Below are positions 40,148-47,962 of a DNA stretch of 64,000 nucleotides, one piece after another. This DNA is from Arthrobacter sp. Hiyo8 (GTDB taxonomy: Bacteria; Actinomycetota; Actinomycetes; Actinomycetales; Micrococcaceae). The notes beneath the pieces were generated by a model, which saw nothing but the letters and a program-made list of their open reading frames with translations, had not been told where the DNA came from and searched no databases. Where the stretch lies: contig AP014719.1 in assembly GCA_001549895.1 (NCBI GenBank), positions 3,844,001-3,908,000 on the forward strand, in the 5' to 3' direction. How positions within the stretch are numbered: the first letter of the stretch is position 1; every line of letters starts with the position of its first letter. The position numbers and the translations under genes were made by a program.

Positions 40148-43145
40148 TTGTCCCGTCCAGCCAGCACCAGCCCGCCCGGAAGACCGCAGCGGAGACGGGG
40201 TGCACTCACTCCAACTTTGATCATCGTCGCCGTCGCCGTGGTGGGATTCATTTTCTTCGCCAATGTGTGGACAGACGTCCTCTGGTATCAGCAGTTGGGC
40301 TTCTTCGAAGTCTATTTCAAGGAGAACCTTGCCCGGATCCTGATCTTCCTGGCGGGATTCGTCCTGATGTTCGTGCCGGTCTTCTACGCCATCCGCGTTG
40401 CCTACCATGCACGGCCGGTCTACGCTCCGGATTCCGAGGTCCGGGACAACCTGAACCGGTACCAGGCCCAACTGGAGCCCGTGCGACGCGTGGTCATGAT
40501 CGGCATCCCCGTGCTGTTTGGCCTCTTTGCCGGCAGCGCGGCCGCGAGCCAATGGCAATCGGTGCTCTTGTTCTTCAACCAGGTACCCTTCGGCCAGGCC
40601 GATCCCCAGTTTGGCCTGGACATCAGCTTCTACCTCATGACTTTGCCGTTCCTTGGCTTTGTCACGGGTTTCCTCATGAGCGTTGTGGTGATTGCCGGAA
40701 TCGCGGAATCCTCACCCACTACCTTTATGGGAGCATCCGGCTCATGGAACGCGGCATCTTCACCAGCCGTGCCGCCCAAATCCACTTGGCCGTGACCGGG
40801 CCGTTTTCCTGCTGCTTCTCGGAGCCAACTTCTGGCTTGACGTCTACAGCACCGTCCAGAACAACGGTGGCCACTGGGCAGGTGCCCTCTACACGGACGT
40901 CAACGCCGTGATTCCGACCAAGACCATCCTGGCCGTTGCCGCGGCCTGGTGGCCGTCCTCTTCATTGTGGCCGCCGTGATTGGCCGTTGGCGCTTGCCCG
41001 TGATCGGCACGGCCATGCTGATCATCACATCCATCCTCGCCGGTGGTGTCTATCCCTGGGTCATCCAGCAGTTCCAAGTCCGCCCCTCGGAGCAGACGCT
41101 CGAAAACAAGTACATTGACCGCAACATAGCCATGACCCGGTCCGCCTACGGTTTGGACAAGATCAAGGTTTCTCCCTACAACGCCACCACGGACGCCAAG
41201 ACCGGGGCGCTTGCCAAGGATGCCCAGACAGCCGCCAACATCCGGCTGTTGGACCCGAACCTGGTTTCCTCGGCGTTCTCCCAACTGGAGCAGTACCGTC
41301 CGTATTACCAGTTTCCCAAGGCCCTGAATGTCGACCGGTACACCGTGAACGGCAAGACCCAGGACACCGTGATCGCCGTCCGGGAGTTGAACCAGGACGG
41401 GCTGAACGCCAGCCAGCAGACCTGGGTCAACCGGCATATCGTCTACACCCACGGTTACGGCGTCGTGGCCGCCAAGGGCAACACCTTCACGGTTGATGGA
41501 AAGCCGGACTTCCTGCTGTCCGGAATTCCATCCATGGGTACCCTTGGCAGCGATGCGAGCTACCAACCCCGCATCTACTTCGGTGAAGATTCGCCGGACT
41601 ACTCGGTGGTCGGCGCTCCCGATGGCGCTCCGCACCGCGAACAGGACCGACCGGCCGGCAAAGACACGTCTACTGAAACTCAGTACACCTTTACCGGCAA
41701 CGGTGGCCCCAACGTGGGCAACTGGTTCAACCGCCTCCTCTACTCGATCAAGTTCCAGTCCTCGGACCTGTTGCTGTCTGACGGCGTCAACGAGAAGTCC
41801 CAGATCCTTTACGACCGCACTCCGCGTGAGCGCGTGCAAAAGGTTGCGCCCTACCTGACGGTTGACGGAAGCGCCTATCCGGCAGTTGTCGACGGCCGGG
41901 TGAAGTGGATCGTGGACGGTTACACCACCAGCCAGTACTTCCCTACTCCCAGCAGCAGCAACTGGGAAACGCTACGGCCGATTCGCAGACGACCTCCGGG
42001 CGCACGGCGGCCCTGCCGAACAGCGCGGTCAACTACATCAGGAACTCGGTCAAGGCCACTGTTGACGCCTATGACGGCTCGGTCACGCTGTACGCCTGGG
42101 ATGACCAGGACCCCATCCTCAAAGCGTGGGAGAAGATTTTCCCGACCACCGTCAAGCCGTACTCGGAGATGTCGGGACAGCTGATGAGCCACGTCCGCTA
42201 CCCGGAGGACCTGTTCAAGGTCCAGCGTGAGCTGCTTGGGCGCTACCACGTGACCAACGCGGACAGCTTCTACCAGAACAACGACGCGTGGAGCGTTCCG
42301 AATGACCCACGGTCACGGATCCCGTCCGGCAGCCCCCGTTCTACATGTCCCTGCAGATGCCCGACCAGACCAAGCCGGCCTTCCAGCTGACGTCTTCCTT
42401 CATTCCACAGGTGGTCAACGGCGCCGCCCGGAACATCCTGTATGGCTTCCTCGCAGCCGATTCCGACGCCGGTAGCCAGAAGGGGGTGAAGGCAGACACC
42501 TACGGCCAGTTGCGATTACTCCAATTGCCAACGGATACCCAGGTTCCAGGCCCAGGACAGGCCCAGAACAAGTTCAACTCCGATCCTGAAGTGTCGCGGG
42601 AACTCAACCTGCTCAGGCAGGGAGCATCCGATGTGCTCAACGGCAACCTCTTGACATTGCCGGTCGGCGGTGGCCTGCTCTATGTCCAACCGGTCTATCT
42701 GAAGTCCACTGGTGAGACCTCCTATCCGACGCTTCAACGCGTGCTCGTGGCCTTCGGCGACAAGGTCGGCTTTGCCCCCACGCTTGACGGTGCGCTGAAG
42801 ATCCTCTTCGGGGGCGACTCAGGGGCCTCGGCGGGAGACTCGGCCAACAACGGCCAGACCACAACTCCGCCGGGGACTACTACGCCACCTGCGACGGCGG
42901 ATGCACAGGCCCAGCTGAAGGCTGCGCTGGATCAGGCCAACAAGGCCATCCAGGATGGCCAGGCCGCGCTGGCCAAGGGCGACTTCGCCGGATACGGCGC
43001 CCAGCAGAGCCTCCTGTCGGCGGCGATACAGAAAGCGCTCGACGCCGAGTCCAGGCTTGGTGCCACCCCGGCTCCGTCGGCAACTGCCAGCCCTTCGGCG
43101 AGCCCGTCGGCCTCGCCGTCGCCTTCGCCTTCGCCGAGTAAGTAG
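40148..43145 (+). CDS. UPF0182 family large membrane protein
   Basis: About 1000 residues after repair. N-terminal half has roughly seven TM segments (e.g. TLIIVAVAVVGFIFFANVW, ILIFLAGFVLMFVPVFYA, VVMIGIPVLFGLFAGSAAA), then a large extracytoplasmic domain (ENKYIDRNIAMTRSAYGLD, QFQVRPSEQTL) ending in an acidic/Ser-Pro tail (SPSASPSASPSPSPSPSK). Five one-base losses near 40712, 40798, 40949, 41967 and 42310. TTG 40148 chosen (MSRPASTSPPGRP). Function unknown; orthologs (Rv3193c) keep the same neighbours. Two strong terminators follow. Confidence 0.9.
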
Positions 43146-43151
43146 GCAACT

Positions 43152-43189
43152 CTCCAGCTGGCTGATGTCGGCTTAGCTGGAGGTTTTTG
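43152..43189 (+). terminator. Rho-independent terminator after UPF0182 gene
   Basis: CTCCAGCT (43152-43159) pairs with AGCTGGAG (43175-43182), followed by GTTTTTG. A classic stem plus T run, 7 bp after the stop codon. Confidence 0.75.
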
Positions 43190-43190
43190 C

Positions 43191-43236
43191 AAGACCGGGC
43201 CAGCCCTCACACCAGGGCTGGCCCGGTCTTCCTTTT
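43191..43236. terminator. Second strong terminator hairpin
   Basis: AAGACCGGGCCAGCCCT (43191-43207) pairs perfectly over 17 bp with 43214-43230 around a 6-nt loop; CCTTTT follows. It insulates the tRNA locus from the UPF0182 transcript. Confidence 0.8.
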
Positions 43237-43298
43237 GATATGGAGGCCCGTGCATGGTGGCCGCCCGGCGGGGGAGACGGAGGTCACGTCGTTTCGAT

Positions 43299-43327
43299 TT
43301 GGCCTGACATTCACCTGCAGGTAAAGT
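43299..43327 (+). promoter_or_regulatory. Promoter of first initiator tRNA
   Basis: TTGGCC (43299-43304) and TAAAGT (43322-43327) are separated by exactly 17 bp; the tRNA begins 11 bp after the -10. Fits a housekeeping sigma promoter. Confidence 0.7.
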
Positions 43328-43338
43328 AGTTCTTGCGA

Positions 43339-43411
43339 CGCGGGGTGGAGCAGTTCGGTAGCTCGCTGGGCTCATAACCCAGAGGTCACAGGTTCAAATC
43401 CTGTCCCGCAA
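43339..43411 (+). tRNA. tRNA-fMet (CAT), copy 1, no encoded CCA
   Basis: Initiator methionine tRNA: CAT anticodon in the loop GGGCTCATAACCC, TPsiC arm CAGGTTCAAATCCTG, and the C1:A72 mismatch of initiators (5' CGCGGGG against 3' CCCCGCA). This copy shows CCCGCA at the 3' acceptor strand, one C fewer than copy 2, which would leave an unpaired acceptor base; given the errors across the window I read it as a lost base. No CCA follows (ACTGG). Confidence 0.93.
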
Positions 43412-43418
43412 CTGGAGA

Positions 43419-43461
43419 AAAGATCCGGCACAGTGGAAACACTGTGCCGGATCTTTTTGTT
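43419..43461. terminator. Terminator after tRNA-fMet copy 1
   Basis: A perfect 17-bp stem, AAAGATCCGGCACAGTG (43419-43435) with its complement at 43440-43456, GAAA tetraloop, followed by a TTG-TTTT run. Textbook intrinsic terminator 8 bp behind the tRNA. Confidence 0.88.
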
Positions 43462-43532
43462 TTCCACCGATTTGTGGATGGGGGAGTGCGGGATCGGTGG
43501 AGCATGTGCCGGGTACGGCTGTGCCAGCTCCG

Positions 43533-43618
43533 TCCTGACCTTCTTTGAGCCTTCTGGGCGCCAGAATGACGCGACTCGCCGTGTCGCAAGCGCTTTCCCA
43601 AAGCAAAGAAGGTCAGGA
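43533..43618. repeat. Nested inverted repeats between the two tRNA genes
   Basis: TCCTGACCTTCTTTG (43533-43547) is exactly inverted at 43604-43618. Inside the 56-bp spacer lie two smaller palindromes, TTCTGG-GCG-CCAGAA (about 43552-43566) and GCGAC...GTCGC (about 43571-43587). No coding sequence is convincing between 43462 and 43735. Origin unknown; it could be a degenerate repeat element or a structured spacer transcript. Confidence 0.7.
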
Positions 43619-43735
43619 TGGCGCCAAGCCCCCGAGAATAGCCCCTCAAGGGCTGTCACTTCGCCCGAAGGTCCTCCAGATCCCATCGTGCTGCAGCGCA
43701 CATCTGAATGGTCAGGGGCGCCCTCGAATGTGCGG

Positions 43736-43741
43736 TAGAGT
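43736..43741 (+). promoter_or_regulatory. -10 element of second initiator tRNA
   Basis: TAGAGT lies 11 bp before the tRNA, the same spacing as TAAAGT in copy 1. No good -35 is visible, so the promoter may be weaker or rely on another element. Confidence 0.45.
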
Positions 43742-43752
43742 TGATTCTGCGA

Positions 43753-43829
43753 CGCGGGGTGGAGCAGTTCGGTAGCTCGCTGGGCTCATAACCCAGAGGT
43801 CACAGGTTCAAATCCTGTCCCCGCAACCA
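43753..43829 (+). tRNA. tRNA-fMet (CAT), copy 2, CCA encoded
   Basis: Identical in body to copy 1 but with the full CCCCGCA acceptor strand, A73 and an encoded CCA (43827-43829). The C1:A72 pair and the GGG-CTCATAA-CCC anticodon stem (three G:C pairs, the initiator hallmark) identify it as initiator tRNA. Confidence 0.96.
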
Positions 43830-43832
43830 AAT

Positions 43833-43872
43833 AAACGAAAGAGTCCGCCCGTCTGGGCGGACTCTTTCGTTT
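43833..43872. terminator. Terminator after tRNA-fMet copy 2
   Basis: AAACGAAAGAGTCCGCCC (43833-43850) pairs over 18 bp with 43855-43872 around GTCT. The stem ends in TTTCGTTT, giving U-rich 3' sequence in the forward direction. Confidence 0.85.
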
Positions 43873-44192
43873 AACCCCATTTCGCCGCCCTCCCGACCCT
43901 GATGTGGGCGCGCAGTGGAGACATCCGCTCCTAATTTCCCCAAGCAGGTCTTGGACGCGGTCTTAGACGGCCATGCGGGCCGATCCGGGTGAAACGTTTT
44001 TTCACACGCAGAAGCGCCGAGATCCACACTGAGATTGCCGGAAAACACGCTGATTTTTGGCAAATCTGTACGGATCTTAACCACTTCGACCCCCGAGAGG
44101 CAGAATGTCGGAGTAGTTTCTTGGGCGGGGACAAAGCTTCATCACTGGAATACAGGCGCGCTCCGCGTTGGCCGGCTCGAGGAGGGACCCCA
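43873..44192. other. Gap without convincing genes
   Basis: The 320 bp between the second tRNA terminator and the small membrane protein contain open frames only without ribosome sites or recognisable sequence. The stretch 43980-44080 is AT-richer than its surroundings (TTTTTTCACACG, GATTTTTGGCAAATC) and may carry the promoter of the downstream gene. Nothing else seen. Confidence 0.5.
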
Positions 44193-44479
44193 ATGAAAAC
44201 GGTGTCGAAAATAGTTGGCGCAGCGCTGGACGGCGTGGCCGGCGGATTGGCCCTGGCGTTCATTCTGTGCGTGGCAGTGAGCGTGATCGCCATTTCGACG
44301 GGTTCCCGGCGACCCTGCCGGGACTTTTCACCGCGACTCGGGGAGCCGAAAACGGGGCGCTGGCCTTGGAATTCCAGCCGAACTTCGCCGGAATGGTCGT
44401 GGTCATAGCGTTGTCGGTACTTGTCAGCGTGGTGATGGCCGTGCGACGCAGCACCGCTGAATCTCCCGATCCTCGTTGA
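44193..44479 (+). CDS. Small two-helix membrane protein
   Basis: Not recognised. ATG 44193 with GGAGGG 6 bp upstream. Repaired for one base near 44303 (ACGGGTTCCC for ACGGGGTTCCC) it is 95 residues: TM1 LDGVAGGLALAFILCVAVSV, a loop FPATLPGLFTATRGAENGAL, and TM2 FAGMVVVIALSVLVSVVMAV, then a short polar tail. The loop lies between the helices, probably outside. Isolated gene: no operon partner within 80 bp other than the VOC gene downstream. Confidence 0.65.
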
Positions 44480-44558
44480 CAGTCAGCTCCCGGAGGAAGA
44501 CACTTGGGCCGAATGGCCCGTTCATCCTGACGGAATGGGCCGCCTGAGGAGGCCCGAG

Positions 44559-44929
44559 ATGATCAGTGCGACGATGGTAGTGGCGACGATTCCGGTCACC
44601 GATCTGGAGCGGGCGAAAGAATTCTATGGCGGCATCCTGGGGTTGACCTTCCTCTGGGAGACTCCGGTCGGCGTGCGGTACCGTTGCGGATCCGTCAGCG
44701 AGATCTCAGTCTTCAAGCGTCCGCCTACCGCTACAGAGCACACCCTTGCCCACTTCGAAGTGGACGACATTGAGGCCGTGGTCGGCGACTTGGCCGCCAA
44801 GGGCGTGGAGTTCCTCGACTACACAGAGGGTCCCCTTGCCACAACAGGGCACATCGCTCAGCTCGGCCCGCCCGTGGCGCATGGTTCCGTGATCCCGACG
44901 GGAACACCCTCGGCATTCGCCAGGGCTAG
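44559..44929 (+). CDS. VOC (glyoxalase/bleomycin-resistance) family protein
   Basis: Single VOC domain of 123 residues: MVVATIPVTDLERAKEFYGG (beta-alpha-beta start), AHFEVDDIEAVVGDLAAKGV and, after restoring one base near 44868, ARGAWFRDPDGNTLGIRQG, the typical last strand with the metal-ligand Glu position replaced by Gly-Ile context. ATG 44559 is preceded by GAGGAGG. Substrate cannot be inferred. It ends 190 bp before etfB and its tail region overlaps none of the ETF operator. Confidence 0.85.
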
Positions 44930-45014
44930 ATCGATCGCTTCGAAAGAAGGCCTGCAACCTGCCGCCGGCCCGAATCCCCACGCCGGCCCGGAAAGCCGCA
45001 TGCCCGGCAGAATC

Positions 45015-45077
45015 AATAGGAGTTCCAAGTATTCCTTCCTTCGCTCCATGGTAAATACTAGGAGTTCCTAGTATTCT
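45015..45077 (+). promoter_or_regulatory. Palindromic operator and -10 ahead of the first ETF operon
   Basis: AATACTAGGA (45054-45063) and TCCTAGTATT (45066-45075) form a perfect 10+10 inverted repeat with a GT centre. TATTCT (45072-45077), a good -10, overlaps its right arm, so a bound protein would block transcription. A related site lies 42 bp upstream: TAGGAGTTCCAAGTATTC at 45017-45034 differs from 45059-45076 by one base. The pattern suggests a TetR- or MarR-type repressor; which one is unknown. Confidence 0.7.
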
Positions 45078-45118
45078 CGATTCCAAGCGTCAGCCATTTG
45101 CATCGAGGGAGCTGTTGA

Positions 45119-45885
45119 ATGAAGATCGTCGTGCTCGTCAAACAAGTGCCGGATACGGCCGAGGAACGGAAGCTCGATCTGGCAACGGGCCGGCTCGACC
45201 GTGAGGCTGCCGACTCCGTGGTCGATGAAATCAACGAGCGCGCCCTCGAAGCCGCGCTGCGCATCAAGGATGCCAACAAAGGCACCGAGGTTGTGGCAAT
45301 GACCATGGGTCCTGACGACGCCACGCAGACCTTGCGCAAGGCCCTCTCCATGGGAGCCGATTCAGGGGTTCACATTGTGGATGATTCCCTGGCCGGCGCC
45401 GACACCGGTCGAACGGCCGCAACGCTGGCGACTGCACTGAGGTCTACCGGGTTCGACGTGGTGATGGCCGGCAACGAATCGACGGATGGCCGCGCCGGCG
45501 TCGTGCCCGCCATGATTGCCGAACATCTCCAACTGCCACTGTTGGGTTCATTGATCTCCGCGGAAATCGCCGACGACGGCGTAAGCGGCGTTCGCCAGGG
45601 TGAGGGTGGAACCCTCAATGTCCGTGCCGGACTGCCGCCATCATCACTGTGACCGAGCGTTTTCCAGAGGCCCGGTTTCCCAACTTCAAGGGCATCCTGA
45701 CGGCCAAGCGCAAACCCGTCACCACGTTGTCCGCCGCCGAGCTTGGCGTCCCGACGGGCGCCAGCCACACCGTAGTGGTCTCCACCGTTGAGCGGCCGCC
45801 GCGCGCGGCCGGACGAAAACTCATAGATGACGGGACCGCGGCCGACGAGCTGGCCGAGTTCCTCGTTGCGAACCGCCTGGTCTGA
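45119..45885 (+). CDS. etfB: Electron transfer flavoprotein beta subunit (first pair)
   Basis: Beta subunit of a heterodimeric flavoprotein that carries electrons from acyl-CoA dehydrogenases. MKIVVLVKQVPDTAEE, DEINERALEAALRI, VMAGNESTDGRAGVVPAMIAE and RFPEARFPNFKGILTAKRK are typical. One frameshift near 45637 (restoring a C gives LPAIITVTERF); repaired length 255. The promoter-operator lies 42 bp upstream. Clearly different in sequence from the second EtfB at 54363, so not a recent duplication. etfA starts 13 bp downstream. Confidence 0.93.
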
Positions 45886-45898
45886 CGGAGGAAAAGAA

Positions 45899-46870
45899 AT
45901 GTCGAACGTCTTGGTGCTCATTGAAATTTCCCACCGCGGCGGGATTGCCGCTTCGGCCCGCGGGCTGCTGGCTGCCGCAGCCACGCTGGGTTCGCCGGTC
46001 GCCGTCGTCGTGTCCTCGGCACCGCTGGCGGACGACGACGTCGCGCGCCTGGGTGAGCTCGGCGCGGCAAGGATCTACTCGGCTGTGACAGCTGCCGCCG
46101 GCACCGTTTTGGTGTCACCCGCCGTGGATGCCCTGAGTGGTGCCGTCCACGCCTACGGGCCGACTGCCGTCCTCACGGCGAATTCGGTGGACGGCCGCGA
46201 AGCTGCCGCCCGGCTTGCCGTGCGGGCAAGCGGGAGCGTGCTCGCCGACGTCGTGCAGGTGCGCAGCGACAACGGAACCGTTGTTGCCCAGCATTCGGTG
46301 TTTGGCGGGGCCTATACCGTCGAGTCCGTGGTGGAAGGCGGGCTGCCCATCCTCACCATCCGGCAGGGGGCGATCGAAGGCCAGGCTCCCGCAGCCACGG
46401 CAGACCTGCAGACGGTGTCCCTCGATGCTCGAGCAGAAGGCGCCGCCATCATAGACCAGTTCAATGACGATGCTGCCGTCTCGGCCCGGCCCGAGCTTCG
46501 GACCGCAGCGACGGTGGTTTCCGGCGGACGGGGTTTGGGCTCGTCCGAGAACTTTGTGCTGGTTGAACAGCTCGCCGACACTCTGGGCGCGGCGATCGGT
46601 GCGTCACGCGCCGCCGTCGACGCCGGCTACATTGCCCAGACGGCCCAGGTGGGCCAGACCGGTGTGAGCGTGTCCCCGCAGCTGTACATCGCATTGGGAA
46701 TATCCGGAGCCATCCAGCACCGCGCAGGCATGCAGACCGCCAAGACCATTGTGGCGATCAACAAAGACGGGGACGCGCCCATTTTCGAGGTGGCCGACTT
46801 CGGAATCGTGGGCGATATTTTCACCGTTGTTCCGAAACTCATCGAGGCCGTCAAAGCCCGTTCCAACTGA
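45899..46870 (+). CDS. etfA: Electron transfer flavoprotein alpha subunit (first pair)
   Basis: FAD-binding alpha subunit, 323 residues, intact. ATG 45899 with GGAGG 8 bp upstream. C-terminal FAD domain: VVSGGRGLGSSENF, GASRAAVDAGY, QVGQTGVSVSPQLYIALG, ISGAIQHRAGMQTAKTIVAI and APIFEVADFGIVGD. The N-terminal domain (VLIEISHRGGIAASARGLLA) pairs with EtfB. Acts in the cytosol and should deliver electrons to a membrane acceptor; the cytochrome b gene two positions on is a candidate. Confidence 0.95.
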   Translation: MSNVLVLIEISHRGGIAASARGLLAAAATLGSPVAVVVSSAPLADDDVARLGELGAARIYSAVTAAAGTVLVSPAVDALSGAVHAYGPTAVLTANSVDGREAAARLAVRASGSVLADVVQVRSDNGTVVAQHSVFGGAYTVESVVEGGLPILTIRQGAIEGQAPAATADLQTVSLDARAEGAAIIDQFNDDAAVSARPELRTAATVVSGGRGLGSSENFVLVEQLADTLGAAIGASRAAVDAGYIAQTAQVGQTGVSVSPQLYIALGISGAIQHRAGMQTAKTIVAINKDGDAPIFEVADFGIVGDIFTVVPKLIEAVKARSN

Positions 46871-46876
46871 CGGCGT

Positions 46877-46910
46877 AACAGGCTTTGGCCGCTTCGGTCC
46901 AAAGCCTGTT
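46877..46910 (+). terminator. Hairpin between etfA and cytochrome b gene
   Basis: AACAGGCTTTGG (46877-46888) pairs perfectly with CCAAAGCCTGTT (46899-46910); loop of 10 nt. No T tract follows, so it may only partly terminate, set the ratio of ETF to cytochrome, or protect the mRNA end. Confidence 0.55.
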
Positions 46911-46960
46911 AGCTTGATGCGTCCCTGATTGCAAAGTTCTTCCGAGAGGTGTCTGAGAAG

Positions 46961-47892
46961 ATGTCCACCCCCGCCAAAAAGTCGACAGCAGCCAAGAGCA
47001 AATGGTCCCAACCCCTTTGGGTGGTTCCAGGCGTGCTGGTCGTACTTTTGCTCATCGTCTTGTTTGCCAAATGGTTGACGGGCCTGTCGGGTGTGCAGTC
47101 GTTCTTGCACGACTTCCCGGGTGCCTCCAGCCTCCCGGCGAACGCTCCCGTAGGTTTCCCGGCCTGGCTCGGTTGGCAGCACTTCCTGAACGTCTTCTTC
47201 ATGGTGCTCATCGTTCGTTCCGGTTGGCAGGTTCGCACAGCCAAGAGGCCTCCGGCCCAATGGACCCGAAACAACAAAGGATTCATCCGGACCAAAAACG
47301 CGCCAACCAAGATCAGCCTGGACCTGTGGTTCCACCTAACCCTGGATGCACTGTGGGTGTTGAACGGCATCGTCTTCATCATCGTGATCTTTTCCACCGG
47401 GCAATGGATGCGGATCATTCCCACCAGCTGGGATGTCTTCCCGAACGCCCTTTCCGCCGCCCTCCAGTACGCCTCGTTGAACTGGCCCACTGAGGACGGT
47501 TGGGTGAACTACAACGCCCTGCAATTGCTGACCTACTTCGTCACGGTCTTCATCGCCGCCCCGCTCGCCATCATCACCGGTTTGCGCACCTCCTCTGCCT
47601 GGCCCAAGAAGGCCGGCACGGTGAACAAGGTCTATCCCATCGAACTCGCCCGGGCGGTGCATTTCCCCGTGATGGTGTACTTCGTGCTCTTCACGATCGT
47701 GCACGTCACCCTGGTCCTCGCTACCGGGCGCTGCGCAACCTGAACCACATGTATGGCGGCAGCGACGATATCAACTGGGTTGGTTTCGGCATTTTCGCCG
47801 TGTCCCTCCTCGTGATTGTGGGCGCGTGGTTCCTCGCGAGGCCGCTGTTCCTTCGCCCTGTCGCTTCCCTGATGGGCAAAGTCAGCAAGTAA
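46961..47892 (+). CDS. Cytochrome b561-type (b/b6 domain) membrane protein in ETF cluster
   Basis: Integral membrane protein of the Ni,Fe-hydrogenase cytochrome b/b561 type, 310 residues after restoring one base near 47732. Five to six TM helices; candidate heme-ligand histidines in GWQHFLNVFFMVL, WFHLTLDALWVLNG, AVHFPVMVYFVLF and TIVHVTLVLA. A basic Lys/Ala/Ser-rich N-terminus precedes TM1 (LWVVPGVLVVLLLIVLF). ATG 46961 fits GAGAGG; GTG 46949 possible. Placed between etfA and an acyl-CoA dehydrogenase, it suggests an electron path from ETF to the quinone pool or respiratory chain (inference). Confidence 0.85.
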
Positions 47893-47962
47893 ACCCCAGC
47901 GGATAGCTAGAAAAAGGCCAGTAAAACCGGACAACCCGGACAACCCGGGAAAAGGAGTGCCA

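Noticed and set aside
43191..43230. Long inverted repeats (43191, 43419, 43833, 49107) as transposon ends
   Set aside because: Each sits right behind a gene or tRNA with short loop and U-rich flank, as expected for intrinsic terminators; no transposase or target duplication is seen.
43339..43411. First tRNA-fMet copy as a tRNA pseudogene
   Set aside because: Only one C is missing from a CCCC run; the rest equals copy 2, and promoter and terminator are intact. A lost base in the sequence is simpler.
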